Counted from the first letter of the stretch, positions 15,593 to 25,448 are shown. The stretch is DNA of 64,000 nucleotides from Cryobacterium sp. Y57 (GCF_002929505.1 NZ_PJJL01000069.1:198041-262040); one strand, 5' to 3'. Numbers and translations: made by a program. The notes: generated by a model not told the origin, from the sequence alone.

Positions 15593-16798
15593 GTGACGAT
15601 GCGCCGGGCTGATGCGGTACCGCCGATCGAGGAGGTCGCCGCGGTCACACAGCGGCTGGCCGTGCTGCTGTCGGCCGGTGTTTCCCCGGTGTCGGCCTGG
15701 GGTTATCTGTTACCGGTGCACGACGTGGCTGCGGCTGGAGCGCCTCGTGCTGACCGGCAGAGTGTCGACTTGCCGCCGGAGCTGGGTAGACGGGTGAGGG
15801 CAGTTCGTCGGGAGGTTAGAGGAAAGCAGGGGTCCTTGCCCGCCAAGGACGCGACGGCGGTTCCGGTTGCCGCAACGATCACGCCCCGGGCGGCCGATTC
15901 GAAGCACGCGGGTACGGGTACCGCACCTATCCTTTGTGCTGCAGCGCGCGCCGCGGCTCGGGGTGACAGCGTGGCCGATGCGATCGCCGGCCAGGCGCGC
16001 CGGCAACGCCGGGAGATTGCGTCGAGGATCGTCGACGCGCGGGCATCCGCTGGGCGGCCTGCGCGGGGACATGGCGATGCGGCGGGCCAGGCCGAGAGCG
16101 CCTGGCTCGGACTCGCCGCGGCCTGGCAGGTGGCCACACAGGCTGGTGCGCCTCTGGCCGGGTGCCTGCGTGAGCTCGCTGGGTCGTTGCGCGAACTCGC
16201 CCAGGTGCAGCGCGATCTGGAAGTGGCGCTGGCCGCGCCGCGGGCCACGGCACGACTGGTGATGGTGCTGCCGGTGATCGGCGTCGTCTTCGGCAGTTTG
16301 ATGGGTTTCAATTCCGTGCACACCCTGTTCTTAACCGTGCCGGGGCTGGTCTGTCTAGGTGGCGGCGCTCTCCTGATGCTCGCCGCAGCAGGCTGGAATC
16401 GTGCCCTGGTGCGCCGGGCGGGGCCTCCCGACCTGACGCCGGGGCTGCGGCTGGAACTCATGGCAATTGCCATGTCCGGTGGCGGGTCGATCGACCGTTC
16501 GCGGGCGTTAGTGCAGGCAGCCGCCGAGCGATACGGCATTGCCCCCGGCGCTGATGGTGGTTCCGCTGACCGGATACTGGGCCTGTCGACGCGTGCGGGA
16601 GTTCCCGCAGCAGAGCTGCTGCGCAGCGAGGCCGAACAGCTGCGTCGCGATGCCCGCAGCGCGGGACAACGACGGGCCGCGACTCTTTCGGTGACGCTCA
16701 TGCTGCCGCTCGGCCTCTGTGTGCTGCCCGCGTTCATGCTGGTGGGCGTGGTGCCGTTGCTGCTCAGCGTGCTCTCCTCCACCCTGATGACATTCTGA
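15593..16798 (+). CDS. TadB/TadC-like type II secretion F-domain protein
   Basis: 401 residues from GTG at 15593 (AGGG upstream); ATG at 15599 is possible. A T2SSF-type cytoplasmic region carries LAxAAWQVATQAGAPLAGCL, then two adjacent transmembrane helices (about 222-270), another soluble region with SGGSIDRSRALV, and a C-terminal helix. It is the inner-membrane platform of the Tad machine. Only one such gene is present, where many Tad loci have separate tadB and tadC, so this may combine both roles. The middle (60-100) is weakly conserved. Confidence 0.85.
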   Translation: MTMRRADAVPPIEEVAAVTQRLAVLLSAGVSPVSAWGYLLPVHDVAAAGAPRADRQSVDLPPELGRRVRAVRREVRGKQGSLPAKDATAVPVAATITPRAADSKHAGTGTAPILCAAARAAARGDSVADAIAGQARRQRREIASRIVDARASAGRPARGHGDAAGQAESAWLGLAAAWQVATQAGAPLAGCLRELAGSLRELAQVQRDLEVALAAPRATARLVMVLPVIGVVFGSLMGFNSVHTLFLTVPGLVCLGGGALLMLAAAGWNRALVRRAGPPDLTPGLRLELMAIAMSGGGSIDRSRALVQAAAERYGIAPGADGGSADRILGLSTRAGVPAAELLRSEAEQLRRDARSAGQRRAATLSVTLMLPLGLCVLPAFMLVGVVPLLLSVLSSTLMTF

Positions 16799-16907
16799 AA
16801 CTCTCCACAAATGAGCGAATACCGAGGCGTGCGCCGACGGATGGGAGCAGAGTGAAAATGCTCGTGCCGCCCAACCCGCGTCGATGGACGCCGAAGGAGA
16901 CGAGTCT

Positions 16908-17087
16908 GTGTATACAAAGACCACCCTGAAAACCCTGGCTGACGAAGCCGGAGCCGCGACGGCGGAATACGTTGTCGCCACGATGGCCGCGGTCGGGTTC
17001 GCTGGGCTGCTCATCGTTATTCTGCGCAGCGACGAGGTGCGGGGAATGCTCACCGATCTGGTGCGACGTGCCCTCAGCATTGGGTAG
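16908..17087 (+). CDS. DUF4244 Flp-like pilin candidate
   Basis: 59 residues from GTG at 16908, chosen because GGAG lies 8 nt upstream; the ATG at 16884 lacks such a site. It has a short charged head, then GAATAEYVVATMAAVGFAGLL, a pilin-like segment with Glu near the start of the hydrophobic helix. DUF4244 proteins sit in actinobacterial Tad loci between the platform gene and tadE. The probable role is major Flp-like subunit; a prepilin peptidase is not seen here. Confidence 0.85.
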   Translation: MYTKTTLKTLADEAGAATAEYVVATMAAVGFAGLLIVILRSDEVRGMLTDLVRRALSIG

Positions 17088-17418
17088 CGCACGTAGCAGG
17101 GGCAGCACGACCGCCGAATTCGCCACGGCGCTGCCAGCGGTCGTGCTCGTTCTGGCCTGCTGCCTCGGTGCTGTGCAGGTGGTCGGCGTGCAAGTGCGGC
17201 TGACGGATGCCGCTGCCAGCGCCGCGCGTGCGCTGGCCCGTGGCGACACGGCAGCGCGCGCCACCGGCCTCGTGCTCCAAAGCGTGCCGGGGGCCAGCCT
17301 GGCTTCGCAGCGCCGCGGCGATTTCGTCTGTGCTCGAGTTACCGCGCACAGCCTGCCGGGGATTTTTGCCGGGCTAACCCTCGAGGCACACTCGTGCGCC
17401 CTGGCCGGCGGCCAATGA
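17068..17418 (+). CDS. TadE-like pseudopilin
   Basis: 116 residues from GTG at 17068, overlapping the DUF4244 stop by 20 bp. GSTTAEFATALPAVVLVLACCLG is a TadE signature with Glu at the start of the hydrophobic helix. The rest is a small periplasmic-type domain with two Cys (about 91 and 113). It probably forms a minor pseudopilin in the Tad pilus. TTG at 17080 is an alternative start. Confidence 0.85.
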   Translation: MPSALGSARSRGSTTAEFATALPAVVLVLACCLGAVQVVGVQVRLTDAAASAARALARGDTAARATGLVLQSVPGASLASQRRGDFVCARVTAHSLPGIFAGLTLEAHSCALAGGQ

Positions 17419-17792
17419 CCGCGCGCGACGACACGACGAACGCGCCAGACCCCGCCGGGAAGGTGCTCGAGCGGGGAGCGGGGTCGATCCTCGCCCTCGC
17501 GGTACTCGCTGCCACCGTGTTGCTGACGACGTTCGTCATCTTAATACTCGGACTGCTCACGGTCGGCCGGTCCGTCGCGAGCGCGGCCGATGCCGCCGCG
17601 CTCGCCGCCGCCGATACCGCTTCCGGCGCGATCGCGGGGTACCCGTGCGAGGCCGCGCAGGCAGTGGCCGCGCTGAATGGGACTACCGTGACGCGCTGCA
17701 CGGTGACGGGGCTGATCGCATCCGTTTCGGTGGGGCGGCGGGTGCAGGGCATAGATATCGTCGCGAGTGCCCGGGCCGGGCCGCCGCCCTGA
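17415..17792 (+). CDS. Rv3654c-like TadE/TadG-type secreted protein
   Basis: 125 residues from ATG at 17415, which overlaps the tadE stop as ATGA. An N-terminal soluble piece is followed by GAGSILALAVLAATVLLTTF, a membrane anchor, then AASADAAALAAADT, the hallmark of the Rv3654c family that follows tadE in actinobacterial loci. It is probably a minor pilin-like envelope protein. Two cysteines near residues 82 and 96 might form a disulfide. Confidence 0.85.
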   Translation: MTARDDTTNAPDPAGKVLERGAGSILALAVLAATVLLTTFVILILGLLTVGRSVASAADAAALAAADTASGAIAGYPCEAAQAVAALNGTTVTRCTVTGLIASVSVGRRVQGIDIVASARAGPPP

Positions 17793-17823
17793 TGAGACGC
17801 CCGGTAAGCCGGGCCGGGACGAA

Positions 17824-18051
17824 TTAGGAGAGGAGCGCTTCGAGGTAACGGTACTCGACCGCGCTCGGGCGACCGGGGGAATCGGAATCCTCAAACTCCA
17901 GGCCGGCGCCGCGCGCGTAGAGATAGCGTTTGCCGGAGTCGGCCGGGATTTCGATGCGGGGCCGAGGATCGCCCGAGTCGAGGAAGGTCGTGGTGATTGT
18001 TTTGCCCTGCAGGGGGCCATCTGTCAACTTCGCGGTGTATGTGGCCGTCAT
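17824..18051 (-). CDS. Hypothetical protein, 75 aa
   Basis: Small acidic protein (MTATYTAKLTDGPLQG ... EYRYLEALLS) with no membrane segment. It is convergent with the Tad operon and divergent from topA. Starts at 18060 and 18087 are possible; none has a clear ribosome site. I do not recognise a family. The coherent beta-type sequence and the lack of any competing gene support it being real. Confidence 0.6.
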   Translation of the reverse strand: MTATYTAKLTDGPLQGKTITTTFLDSGDPRPRIEIPADSGKRYLYARGAGLEFEDSDSPGRPSAVEYRYLEALLS

Positions 18052-18267
18052 TGTACCCATAGGACTATTCTGCACTGAGCCAGGCAAACAGCAAGGGTTT
18101 GGGGTTGCTCTGCACCTCGCTCAGAGCGAACTGGGCGGTGGCTGGGAGCGCCGTGTGCGCGAACGTGACGCGCCGAGACGTGCCCGTCGATTAGGCGGGC
18201 ACTCCATTCCGGTGTGTATGGTGTGCCTTGGCCCATCATGTGGTCACCACGTATAAAGAGGAGTCTG

Positions 18268-21200
18268 GTGCCAGGCACTAAGAAGCTGGTCATTGTTGAA
18301 TCACCGACCAAGATGAAGTCGATCGCCGCGTATCTCGGCGACGGCTATGAGGTGTTGTCTTCGGTCGGTCACATTCGCGATCTGATCGAGCCGAAAAACC
18401 TGCCGCCTGAGCTCAAAAAGGGTGCCCTCGGACGCTTCTCGGTCGACGTGGAGAACGGCTTTGAACCGTACTACGTGGTCTCCGACGCCAAGAAGAAGAC
18501 CGTCAGTGAGCTCAAACGGGCCCTCAAGAATGCGAACGAACTCTTGCTCGCAACTGATGAGGACCGCGAGGGCGAGGCCATTGCCTGGCACCTGCTGCAG
18601 GTGCTGCAGCCCAAGGTTCCGGTCAAGCGCATGGTTTTCCACGAGATCACAAAAGACGCTATCCTCGCTGCCAAAGACAACACCCGCGACCTCGACACCG
18701 CCCTCGTCGACGCGCAGGAGACTCGCCGCATCCTCGACCGCATCTACGGCTACGAGATTTCCCCGGTGCTGTGGCGCAAGGTCGGCCCCGGCCTGTCCGC
18801 CGGCCGTGTGCAGAGCGCCGCGACCCGCCTCGTCGTCGACCGGGAGAAGGAGCGCCTCGCGTTCGTCTCCGCTGGCTACTGGGATCTGCTCGCGCGACTG
18901 GCGGCATCCGCTTCGCAGGATGACCAGGCGTTCGATGCGAAGCTCGTACGACTGAACGGTGAGCGAATTGCTACCGGCGGCGACTTCGATGACTCCGGTG
19001 TGCTGAAGCCCAGCGTGAAGGCCGTCACCCTCGACGCCTCCGCCGCGCAGGCCCTGACGATCGCTCTGAAAAGCCCCGGCGTGAAGCTGGAGGTGACCAA
19101 GGTCACCTCCAAGCCCTATCGTCGCAGCCCCGCCGCACCGTTCACGACGTCGACCCTGCAGCAGGAAGCGGCGCGCAAGCTGCGCTTTACCGCCCGCCAG
19201 ACCATGAGCGTTGCCCAGTCGCTGTACGAAAACGGGTATATCACCTACATGCGTACCGACTCGCCATCACTCGGACAACAGGCTCTCACCGCCGCCCGCA
19301 CCCAGGCCGCGACGCTCTACGGCGCCGAGACGGTTCCGGAGGCCCCGCGCGCCTACAAGGGCAAGAGCAAGAACGCCCAAGAGGCGCACGAGGCCATTCG
19401 CCCGTCCGGCGACACTTTTCGTACCCCGGCGTCGCTCGCGTCGAGCCTGCGTGGCAATGATTTCAAGCTGTACGACCTGATCTGGAAGCGCACCGTCGCT
19501 TCGCAGATGAAGGACGCCACCGGCTCGACCGCTTCCGTCACTATCGCGGCCGGCCCGACCGGCACATCGGAGCACGCCTCCGCGTCGGGCGCGCTCGCCG
19601 AATTCTCGGCCAGTGGAACCGTCATCACGTTTCGCGGGTTCATGCTCGCCTACGAGGAGTCGAAGGACGAGGAGCGTAACGCTTCGACGGACGCGACCGA
19701 GTCCAAGCTGCCGCCGCTCGAAGAGGGCCAGAACCTGACCCTGCAGAGCCTCGAGGCCAAGGGTCACGAAACGACCCCTGCCGCTCGTTACACCGAGGCC
19801 AGCCTGGTGAAGAAGCTCGAAGAGCTCGGCATCGGCCGCCCGTCGACGTTCGCCTCGATCATCTCGACCATCACCGAGCGTGGCTACGTCACGCCGCGGG
19901 GGCAGTCGCTCGTTCCCAACTGGATCGCGTTCTCGGTCGTGCGCCTGCTTGAAGAGTTTTTCGGCGATCTGGTCGAATACGACTTCACCGCCGAGATGGA
20001 GGACGACCTCGACCGTATCGCCGGCGGCGAAGCCAACCGCCTGGATTGGCTCACCAGTTTCTACTTCGGCAGCGACAAGCACCGGGGCCTCCGCCAGGTC
20101 ATCGACAACCTCGGCGAAATCGACCCGCGCGTGATCAACTCGGTCACCATCAGCAACGACATCACCCTGCGTATCGGCAAGTACGGTCCCTATCTCGAGG
20201 TCATCGACCCCGACGCGGCAGCGGATGCCCCGCCTCGCCGAGTCAATATTCCGCCGGAACTCGCCCCCGACGAACTGACCGCGACCAAAGCTCGTGAGCT
20301 CATCGATGCCCCCGTCGTCACGGACCGGGTGATCGGACTCAACCCTGAGAACGGAAAGGAAATCGTCGCGAAAGACGGCCGATTCGGGCCGTACGTCACA
20401 GAGCTCACGCCGGCAGCAGCAGAATCCGATGTTCCGGTCGTTGTGGCTGCCCCCGTCGAAACGATCGACCCCGCCACCGGCGAGGTCAGCGTCGCGAAGC
20501 CTAAGCGCAAGCCGGCTGCAAAAAAGGTGGCCGCCGCCGACAAGCCGCGTACAGCATCCATTTTCAAATCCATGGACCTGGCCACCGTCGACCTCGAAAC
20601 GGCGCTGCGCCTACTCGCCCTGCCGCGCATGGTCGGGCTCGACCCGGAGACCGGCGCCGAGATTATGGCCCAGAACGGCAAGTTCGGGCCGTACCTGAAG
20701 AAGGGCATAGATACCCGGTCGCTCACGAGCGAAGACCAGATCTTCGACATCGACCTGCCGGGCGCGATCGAGCTTTACGCGCAGCCGAAGTACGGTGCCC
20801 GCCGGGCGTCGAGTGCGCTGAAGGAATTCGAAGCACCCGACCCCGAAAGTGGCAAGGCGATCAAGATCAAGGACGGCCGGTTCGGCGCGTACGTGACCGA
20901 TGGGGTCACCAACGCGACCATTCCCAAGTCGGAGGATATCGAGGAGATCGACTTCGACCGGGCCGTTGAGCTGCTCGCCGACAAGCGGGCCAAAGGTCCG
21001 GCCGCGCCGCGCACGAAGGCACCGGCCAAGAAAGCTGCCGTCAAGAAGCCAGCAGTCAAGAAGGCACCGACCGCAGCGGCGAAGGCGGCTACCGCGAAGA
21101 AGGCGGCCGCGACTCGGGCCGCAAACGCGGCAGCCAAGGCCGCGTTGAACGGCACGCCCCTGGTCAAAAAACCGGCCCTGAAGAAGCCGGCCGTCAAGAA

Positions 21201-21276
21201 AGCGGCCGTGAGGCAATCGGCCAGTTCGGCCGCTGAATCCGCTGCCACGACGACGGTCACGCCGACGGCGTCGTGA
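18268..21276 (+). CDS. topA: DNA topoisomerase I
   Basis: 1002 residues from GTG at 18268 (AGAGGAG upstream). Toprim domain begins LVIVESPTKMKSIA with acidic DEDREGEAIAWH. The catalytic tyrosine lies in YITYMRTDSPS. The C-terminus carries four Topo_C repeats (IGKYGPYLEV; KDGRFGPYV; NGKFGPYLKK; KDGRFGAYV) instead of zinc fingers, then a long Lys/Ala/Pro tail, as in actinobacterial enzymes. It relaxes negative supercoils. The stop overlaps the tmk start. Confidence 0.98.
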   Translation: MPGTKKLVIVESPTKMKSIAAYLGDGYEVLSSVGHIRDLIEPKNLPPELKKGALGRFSVDVENGFEPYYVVSDAKKKTVSELKRALKNANELLLATDEDREGEAIAWHLLQVLQPKVPVKRMVFHEITKDAILAAKDNTRDLDTALVDAQETRRILDRIYGYEISPVLWRKVGPGLSAGRVQSAATRLVVDREKERLAFVSAGYWDLLARLAASASQDDQAFDAKLVRLNGERIATGGDFDDSGVLKPSVKAVTLDASAAQALTIALKSPGVKLEVTKVTSKPYRRSPAAPFTTSTLQQEAARKLRFTARQTMSVAQSLYENGYITYMRTDSPSLGQQALTAARTQAATLYGAETVPEAPRAYKGKSKNAQEAHEAIRPSGDTFRTPASLASSLRGNDFKLYDLIWKRTVASQMKDATGSTASVTIAAGPTGTSEHASASGALAEFSASGTVITFRGFMLAYEESKDEERNASTDATESKLPPLEEGQNLTLQSLEAKGHETTPAARYTEASLVKKLEELGIGRPSTFASIISTITERGYVTPRGQSLVPNWIAFSVVRLLEEFFGDLVEYDFTAEMEDDLDRIAGGEANRLDWLTSFYFGSDKHRGLRQVIDNLGEIDPRVINSVTISNDITLRIGKYGPYLEVIDPDAAADAPPRRVNIPPELAPDELTATKARELIDAPVVTDRVIGLNPENGKEIVAKDGRFGPYVTELTPAAAESDVPVVVAAPVETIDPATGEVSVAKPKRKPAAKKVAAADKPRTASIFKSMDLATVDLETALRLLALPRMVGLDPETGAEIMAQNGKFGPYLKKGIDTRSLTSEDQIFDIDLPGAIELYAQPKYGARRASSALKEFEAPDPESGKAIKIKDGRFGAYVTDGVTNATIPKSEDIEEIDFDRAVELLADKRAKGPAAPRTKAPAKKAAVKKPAVKKAPTAAAKAATAKKAAATRAANAAAKAALNGTPLVKKPALKKPAVKKAAVRQSASSAAESAATTTVTPTAS

Positions 21277-21890
21277 CCGGTCTGTTCATCACCCTCGAGG
21301 GCGGCGACGGCTCCGGTAAAACTACGCAGGCGCAGCTGCTCTCCGACTGGCTCGAAGAGCGGGGGCGCACTGTCGTGCGCACCCGCGAGCCTGGGGGAAC
21401 GGATGTCGGTACCCGGATTCGCGAGATCGTGCTGCACCACCGCGGCGAAGTGGACCCGCGCGCTGAGGCGCTGCTCTATGCAGCAGATCGGGCCCAGCAC
21501 GTGGGTACCAAGCTGCGTCCGGCGCTCGCCCGCGGTGACGTGATCGTGCAGGACCGTTATCTGGATTCCTCGGTTGCCTACCAGGGGGCCGGGCGAGTTC
21601 TCGGCGCCACTGAGGTGCGAGACCTGTCGCTCTGGGCGGCCGAAGGTCTGCTTCCCGACCTGACCGTGCTGCTCGACCTCGACTCGCGCGCAGCCCGGGC
21701 CCGGCTCGATGCCGACGATAAAGTCTTCGACCGGCTCGAGGCTGAGAAGAACGACTTTCATGCCCGTGTGCGCGCTGCGTTCCTCGAATTGGCAGCCGCC
21801 GAACCCGACCGGTTCCTGGTGCTGGATGCCGCAGCCCCCGCCGCAGATATCGCCGCGAGCATCCGCGCACGGGTGGCGCCCCTCCTGTAA
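21273..21890 (+). CDS. tmk: Thymidylate kinase
   Basis: 205 residues from GTG at 21273, which shares GTGA with the topA stop. P-loop EGGDGSGKTT near 9-18, TREPGGT, and QDRYLDSSVAYQG are standard. It phosphorylates dTMP to dTDP. The topA-tmk-holB order is common in actinobacteria. Confidence 0.97.
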   Translation: MTGLFITLEGGDGSGKTTQAQLLSDWLEERGRTVVRTREPGGTDVGTRIREIVLHHRGEVDPRAEALLYAADRAQHVGTKLRPALARGDVIVQDRYLDSSVAYQGAGRVLGATEVRDLSLWAAEGLLPDLTVLLDLDSRAARARLDADDKVFDRLEAEKNDFHARVRAAFLELAAAEPDRFLVLDAAAPAADIAASIRARVAPLL

Positions 21891-22017
21891 CCGTCGGAGC
21901 CGACTACTGCCCTGCGCGACCGGAACCATGATCCATCGCCACGGGTCCGCGTTCCGGCCCGGGAGGCGGGGGAGGCGCGTCGGCGGCGGTGTCGGCGGGG
22001 CGGGTTACCCTTGACTC

Positions 22018-23190
22018 ATGGCAGTGTGGGACAACCTAACGGGACAGGCCGACGCGATCGCCATCTTTCGGGCAGCGGCGCAGCGGGCACCGTCCGGTAC
22101 CGGTTCCGCCACGGCCGAATCGACTTCCATGACGCACGCCTGGCTCATCACCGGCCCGCCGGGTTCCGGTCGCTCCAACCTTGCCTTTGCTTTCGCGGCG
22201 GCACTGCTGAGCCCTGGTACCCCTGACGGCGACCGTGCGGCGGCCCGCCAGGTCGACGCGCGCACCCACCCCGACCTCAGTGTGCTCAGTACTGAGGGCG
22301 TCATCATCCCGATGAAGACCGTCAAGGAGGCCGTCGCCCGCTCACAGTACTCGCCGTCGGTCGGTCGGTACCGGGTCGTCGTCGTCGAAGATGCCGACCG
22401 CATGGTCGAGCGCACGTCGAACGTGCTCCTCAAGGCTCTCGAAGAGCCACCCGAACGCACGGTGTGGATTTTGTGCGCGCCCAGCGAGGCAGACTTGCTT
22501 CCCACTATTCGGTCCCGCGTGCGCACCGTGCGCCTGCGCGTCCCGAGTGTTGCTGATGTCGCCGACCTGCTCGTGCGCCGCAACGGAGTCGACCCGGCCA
22601 TTGCAGAGCTCAGTGCCCGGCTCGCCCAAAGCCACATCGGCATGGCCCGGCGGCTTGCCACCAATGCGGATGCGCGGGCACGACGTGAGGAGACCCTGCG
22701 CGCGGCCCTCGGTATCCGTTCGGTGTCGTCGGCCGTCAATACGGCTGCCCGGTTGCTCGCGATCGCGGGTGACGATGCGAAGGCGATCACCCTCGAGCTG
22801 GATGCCGCGGAGCGCGACGGGATGCTGCGCTCGCTCGGAATCGAAACAGGGCAATCCGTACCACCGGGGCTGCGCGGCCAGATCAAAGATCTCGAAGACG
22901 ACCAAAAGCGGCGGGCAAAACGCAGCCTGCATGACGGCATCGACCGCATTCTGGTTGACCTTGCTTCGCTGTACCGGGACATCTGTATGGTGCAGCTGGT
23001 CCGGGAACAAGCTGTGATCAACCGTGAGTTGCTCGCCGAGCTGCGTACGGCGAGTGTGTCCAGCGCTCCAGCAGCCACGGTCGCCACGATGGACGCGATT
23101 GCTGTGGCACGCCAGCGTATTCAATCCAACGTCGCCCCGGCCCTCGCCCTCGAGGCGATGCTCGTGTCGGCGATCCGTCGCCCACAGTAA
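22018..23190 (+). CDS. holB: DNA polymerase III subunit delta'
   Basis: The 390-residue clamp-loader subunit has the AAA+ fold: VWDNLTGQ start, a P-loop-like GPPGSGRSN with Arg in place of the catalytic Lys, VVVEDADRM and KALEEPPERTVWIL. The altered P-loop agrees with delta' being a non-hydrolysing subunit. It follows tmk after 127 bp. Confidence 0.95.
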   Translation: MAVWDNLTGQADAIAIFRAAAQRAPSGTGSATAESTSMTHAWLITGPPGSGRSNLAFAFAAALLSPGTPDGDRAAARQVDARTHPDLSVLSTEGVIIPMKTVKEAVARSQYSPSVGRYRVVVVEDADRMVERTSNVLLKALEEPPERTVWILCAPSEADLLPTIRSRVRTVRLRVPSVADVADLLVRRNGVDPAIAELSARLAQSHIGMARRLATNADARARREETLRAALGIRSVSSAVNTAARLLAIAGDDAKAITLELDAAERDGMLRSLGIETGQSVPPGLRGQIKDLEDDQKRRAKRSLHDGIDRILVDLASLYRDICMVQLVREQAVINRELLAELRTASVSSAPAATVATMDAIAVARQRIQSNVAPALALEAMLVSAIRRPQ

Positions 23191-23282
23191 TGTCACCCGC
23201 AGTGACCTCATCCACAGCCACTCCCAGCCGCTTTCGGTAGCCTGAACCGCAGCATCCGCTTCACGCTAGGAAAAGGAACACG

Positions 23283-24818
23283 TTGAACCGACGCAATCGC
23301 GCTACCAGTATCGCGGCCGCCGCCCTGGCCCTTACACTCGCTCTCAGCGGATGCACCACCCTCTTCGCGACGAATTCCGCACCCACCGAATCCACCCCCA
23401 CCGGCGAGCAGGTGAAGGACACCCTTGAGCCGTTTTACAGCCAAGTGCTGCAGTGGAAGGACTGTGGCGAGAAACTGCAGTGCACCAAGGCCACTGCGCC
23501 GCTCGACTACACCGACCCGACCGCCGGGGATATATCGCTCGCCCTGGTACGTCACGTCGCCACCGGCAACGAGCGAATCGGCTCGCTGTTGGTGAATCCA
23601 GGCGGGCCCGGTGGCTCCGGCTATGACTTCATCAAGGATTCCCTCGACTATGCGACGGACGCCACCCTGCAGGCGAGCTTTGACATCGTGGGTTTCGACC
23701 CCCGCGGCGTCGGGCGCTCCTCGGCGGTCTCCTGTTACGACTCCGCGGCGATGGATGAGTACGTCTATGGGCTGACGACCGCAGAGCGCGGTACGGATGC
23801 TTGGATTGCCGAGCTCACGGCCTCCTCGGATGCCTTCGCGGCGGCATGTGCCCAGCAGACCGGGCCGCTGCTCGGAACGGTCGACACGAAGAGCGCCGCC
23901 CGCGACCTGGATCTGCTGCGCGCGGTGCTTGGCGATACCCACCTGAACTACCTCGGTTATTCCTATGGCACTTTTCTCGGCGCCACTTATGCCGAACTCT
24001 TTCCCGAGAAGGTCGGCCGTCTTGTGCTTGACGGGGCTGTCGACCCGTCGACCAGCAATTTCGAGGTGACCAAGACCCAGGCGGTGGGTTTCGAAAACGC
24101 CCTGCGTGCCTACCTCACTGACTGTCTCGCGGGCAAGGACTGCCCCTTCCGAGGAAGCGTAGACAGCGCGATGACGACGATCGGCGCATTGCTGAATTCG
24201 GTGGACGCGAGCCCCATCACCGCCAAGGACGGCCGTCAACTCGGCGGAAACGCGCTACTCACGGCGATCATCTACCCGCTCTACCAGGACACAGCCTGGC
24301 CACAACTGAGCACAATGTTGGATACCGTGCTGCACGGCAGCGCCGAGGGCGCGTTTCAATTCGCGGATGCCTACAACGGCCGCGACGCCGACGGCAACTA
24401 CACCGACAACTCGACCGAATCGTTCATGGCCATCAACTGCATCGACTATTCGTACAACGCCGACCCGACCGTGATGCGCGCCCAGGCCGCCGAACTCGAA
24501 GCCGCGGCACCGGTGATCGGCCCGTTCATGAGCTTCGGCGACATCGGCTGCGCCAATTGGCCCTACAAGTTCACCGGCGAACGCACCGAAATTCACGCGT
24601 CCGGGGCGGCACCCATTCTGGTTGTCGGCACCACCAACGATCCGGCAACCCCGTACGTCTGGGCGCAGCAACTGGCCGAACAGCTCGACAGTGGCAGCCT
24701 GGTGACCTACACGGGTGAGGGGCACACCGCCTACAACAAGTCGAATTCTTGCGTGAACGATGCCGTTGACTCCTATCTCGTCGACGGCATCGTGCCGGCA
24801 TCCGACCCGCAGTGCTGA
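23283..24818 (+). CDS. Secreted lipoprotein alpha/beta hydrolase (tripeptidyl-aminopeptidase type)
   Basis: 511 residues. A lipoprotein signal has lipobox ALSGC with Cys near 22. Features of the TAP/proline-iminopeptidase-like family are NPGGPGGSGYDF (oxyanion region), GFDPRGVGRS, nucleophile GYSYGTFLG, NDPATPY with the acid, and GEGHTAY with the histidine. The C-terminal TAP domain has paired Cys. It probably trims N-terminal peptides outside the cell. It lies just downstream of holB. Confidence 0.92.
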   Translation: MNRRNRATSIAAAALALTLALSGCTTLFATNSAPTESTPTGEQVKDTLEPFYSQVLQWKDCGEKLQCTKATAPLDYTDPTAGDISLALVRHVATGNERIGSLLVNPGGPGGSGYDFIKDSLDYATDATLQASFDIVGFDPRGVGRSSAVSCYDSAAMDEYVYGLTTAERGTDAWIAELTASSDAFAAACAQQTGPLLGTVDTKSAARDLDLLRAVLGDTHLNYLGYSYGTFLGATYAELFPEKVGRLVLDGAVDPSTSNFEVTKTQAVGFENALRAYLTDCLAGKDCPFRGSVDSAMTTIGALLNSVDASPITAKDGRQLGGNALLTAIIYPLYQDTAWPQLSTMLDTVLHGSAEGAFQFADAYNGRDADGNYTDNSTESFMAINCIDYSYNADPTVMRAQAAELEAAAPVIGPFMSFGDIGCANWPYKFTGERTEIHASGAAPILVVGTTNDPATPYVWAQQLAEQLDSGSLVTYTGEGHTAYNKSNSCVNDAVDSYLVDGIVPASDPQC

Positions 24819-25158
24819 CCCGAGCAGATTTGCATGCTGTGAAATAACCTCTTCGGCAGGCGCACGGCGAATCTGCGCGACCTCAAGACCACGTACAGCA
24901 GACCAGCAAGCCACGTCGTACGGCGGATGCGCCGGCGCTCGCCCGGACCAGACCGCGCGATATTAGCGCGCCCTGGTGTTCACCCTGTGGTCCTGGCTGC
25001 CATTTGTCTAGCCTGGCGGTGCTGGTGAGCAGGCGCTGGAGCGAGCCCGCTGACGGACCGCGTGGATGCGTCATTCGCCGAGGTGTACAGAATCACCCGC
25101 AGAAACGACTAGGCTTGACTGCTGTGTCACCGAGTGCCTTATGGGGCGTTCTGGTAAC
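24819..25158. other. Intergenic region before tRNA-Thr
   Basis: No convincing gene. A possible tRNA promoter is TTGACT (25115-25120) with TTATGG about 18 bp later, placing the start a few bases before the tRNA. Confidence 0.4.
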
Positions 25159-25231
25159 GCCGCCTTAGCTCAGTTGGTAGAGCATCTCACTCGTAATGAG
25201 AAGGTCGTCAGTTCGATTCTGACAGGCGGCT
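25159..25231 (+). tRNA. tRNA-Thr (anticodon CGT), prophage attachment gene
   Basis: Full cloverleaf: acceptor GCCGCCT/AGGCGGC, D arm, anticodon stem TCTCA/TGAGA with loop CTCGTAA giving CGT, and T arm GTCAG-TTCGATT-CTGAC. The 3' 51 bases lie within the attachment core, so the gene stays functional after integration. Confidence 0.96.
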
Positions 25232-25232
25232 C
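25181..25232 (+). repeat. Left attachment core (52 bp, inside tRNA-Thr)
   Basis: Identical to 62,355-62,406. It runs from the end of the D arm to one base past the discriminator; the flanks differ on both sides. Confidence 0.95.
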
Positions 25233-25308
25233 TTTCTCTGCTTGCTAGTGTTTATATGGGATGCAAGGGCTTCGGATGCTGGCTAAAACAGGTCGAAAAT
25301 ATCGGGTA

Positions 25309-25332
25309 GTCAAGCCATTACCTCAGCCATTA
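25309..25332 (+). repeat. Left arm-type integrase site candidate
   Basis: GTCAAGCCATT at 25309-25319 recurs twice at the other prophage end. A degenerate TCAGCCATTA follows at 25323-25332. Together they flank the attachment core, as arm-type sites do. Confidence 0.55.
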
Positions 25333-25385
25333 GCGCTCAATCCCTTCTCGATCGAACTTTTTCTACATTCCCCGAACTGGTCACA

Positions 25386-25432
25386 CCAAGAAAACGCCCC
25401 GCCACCCAATCCAAAGGACTGAGCAGCGGGGC
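25386..25432 (-). terminator. Terminator of the late prophage operon
   Basis: On the minus strand GCCCCGC pairs with GCGGGGC and is followed by GTTTTCTT. It lies just past the last structural/lysis gene. Confidence 0.75.
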
Positions 25433-25448
25433 ATTGTCGTACTAGGTC

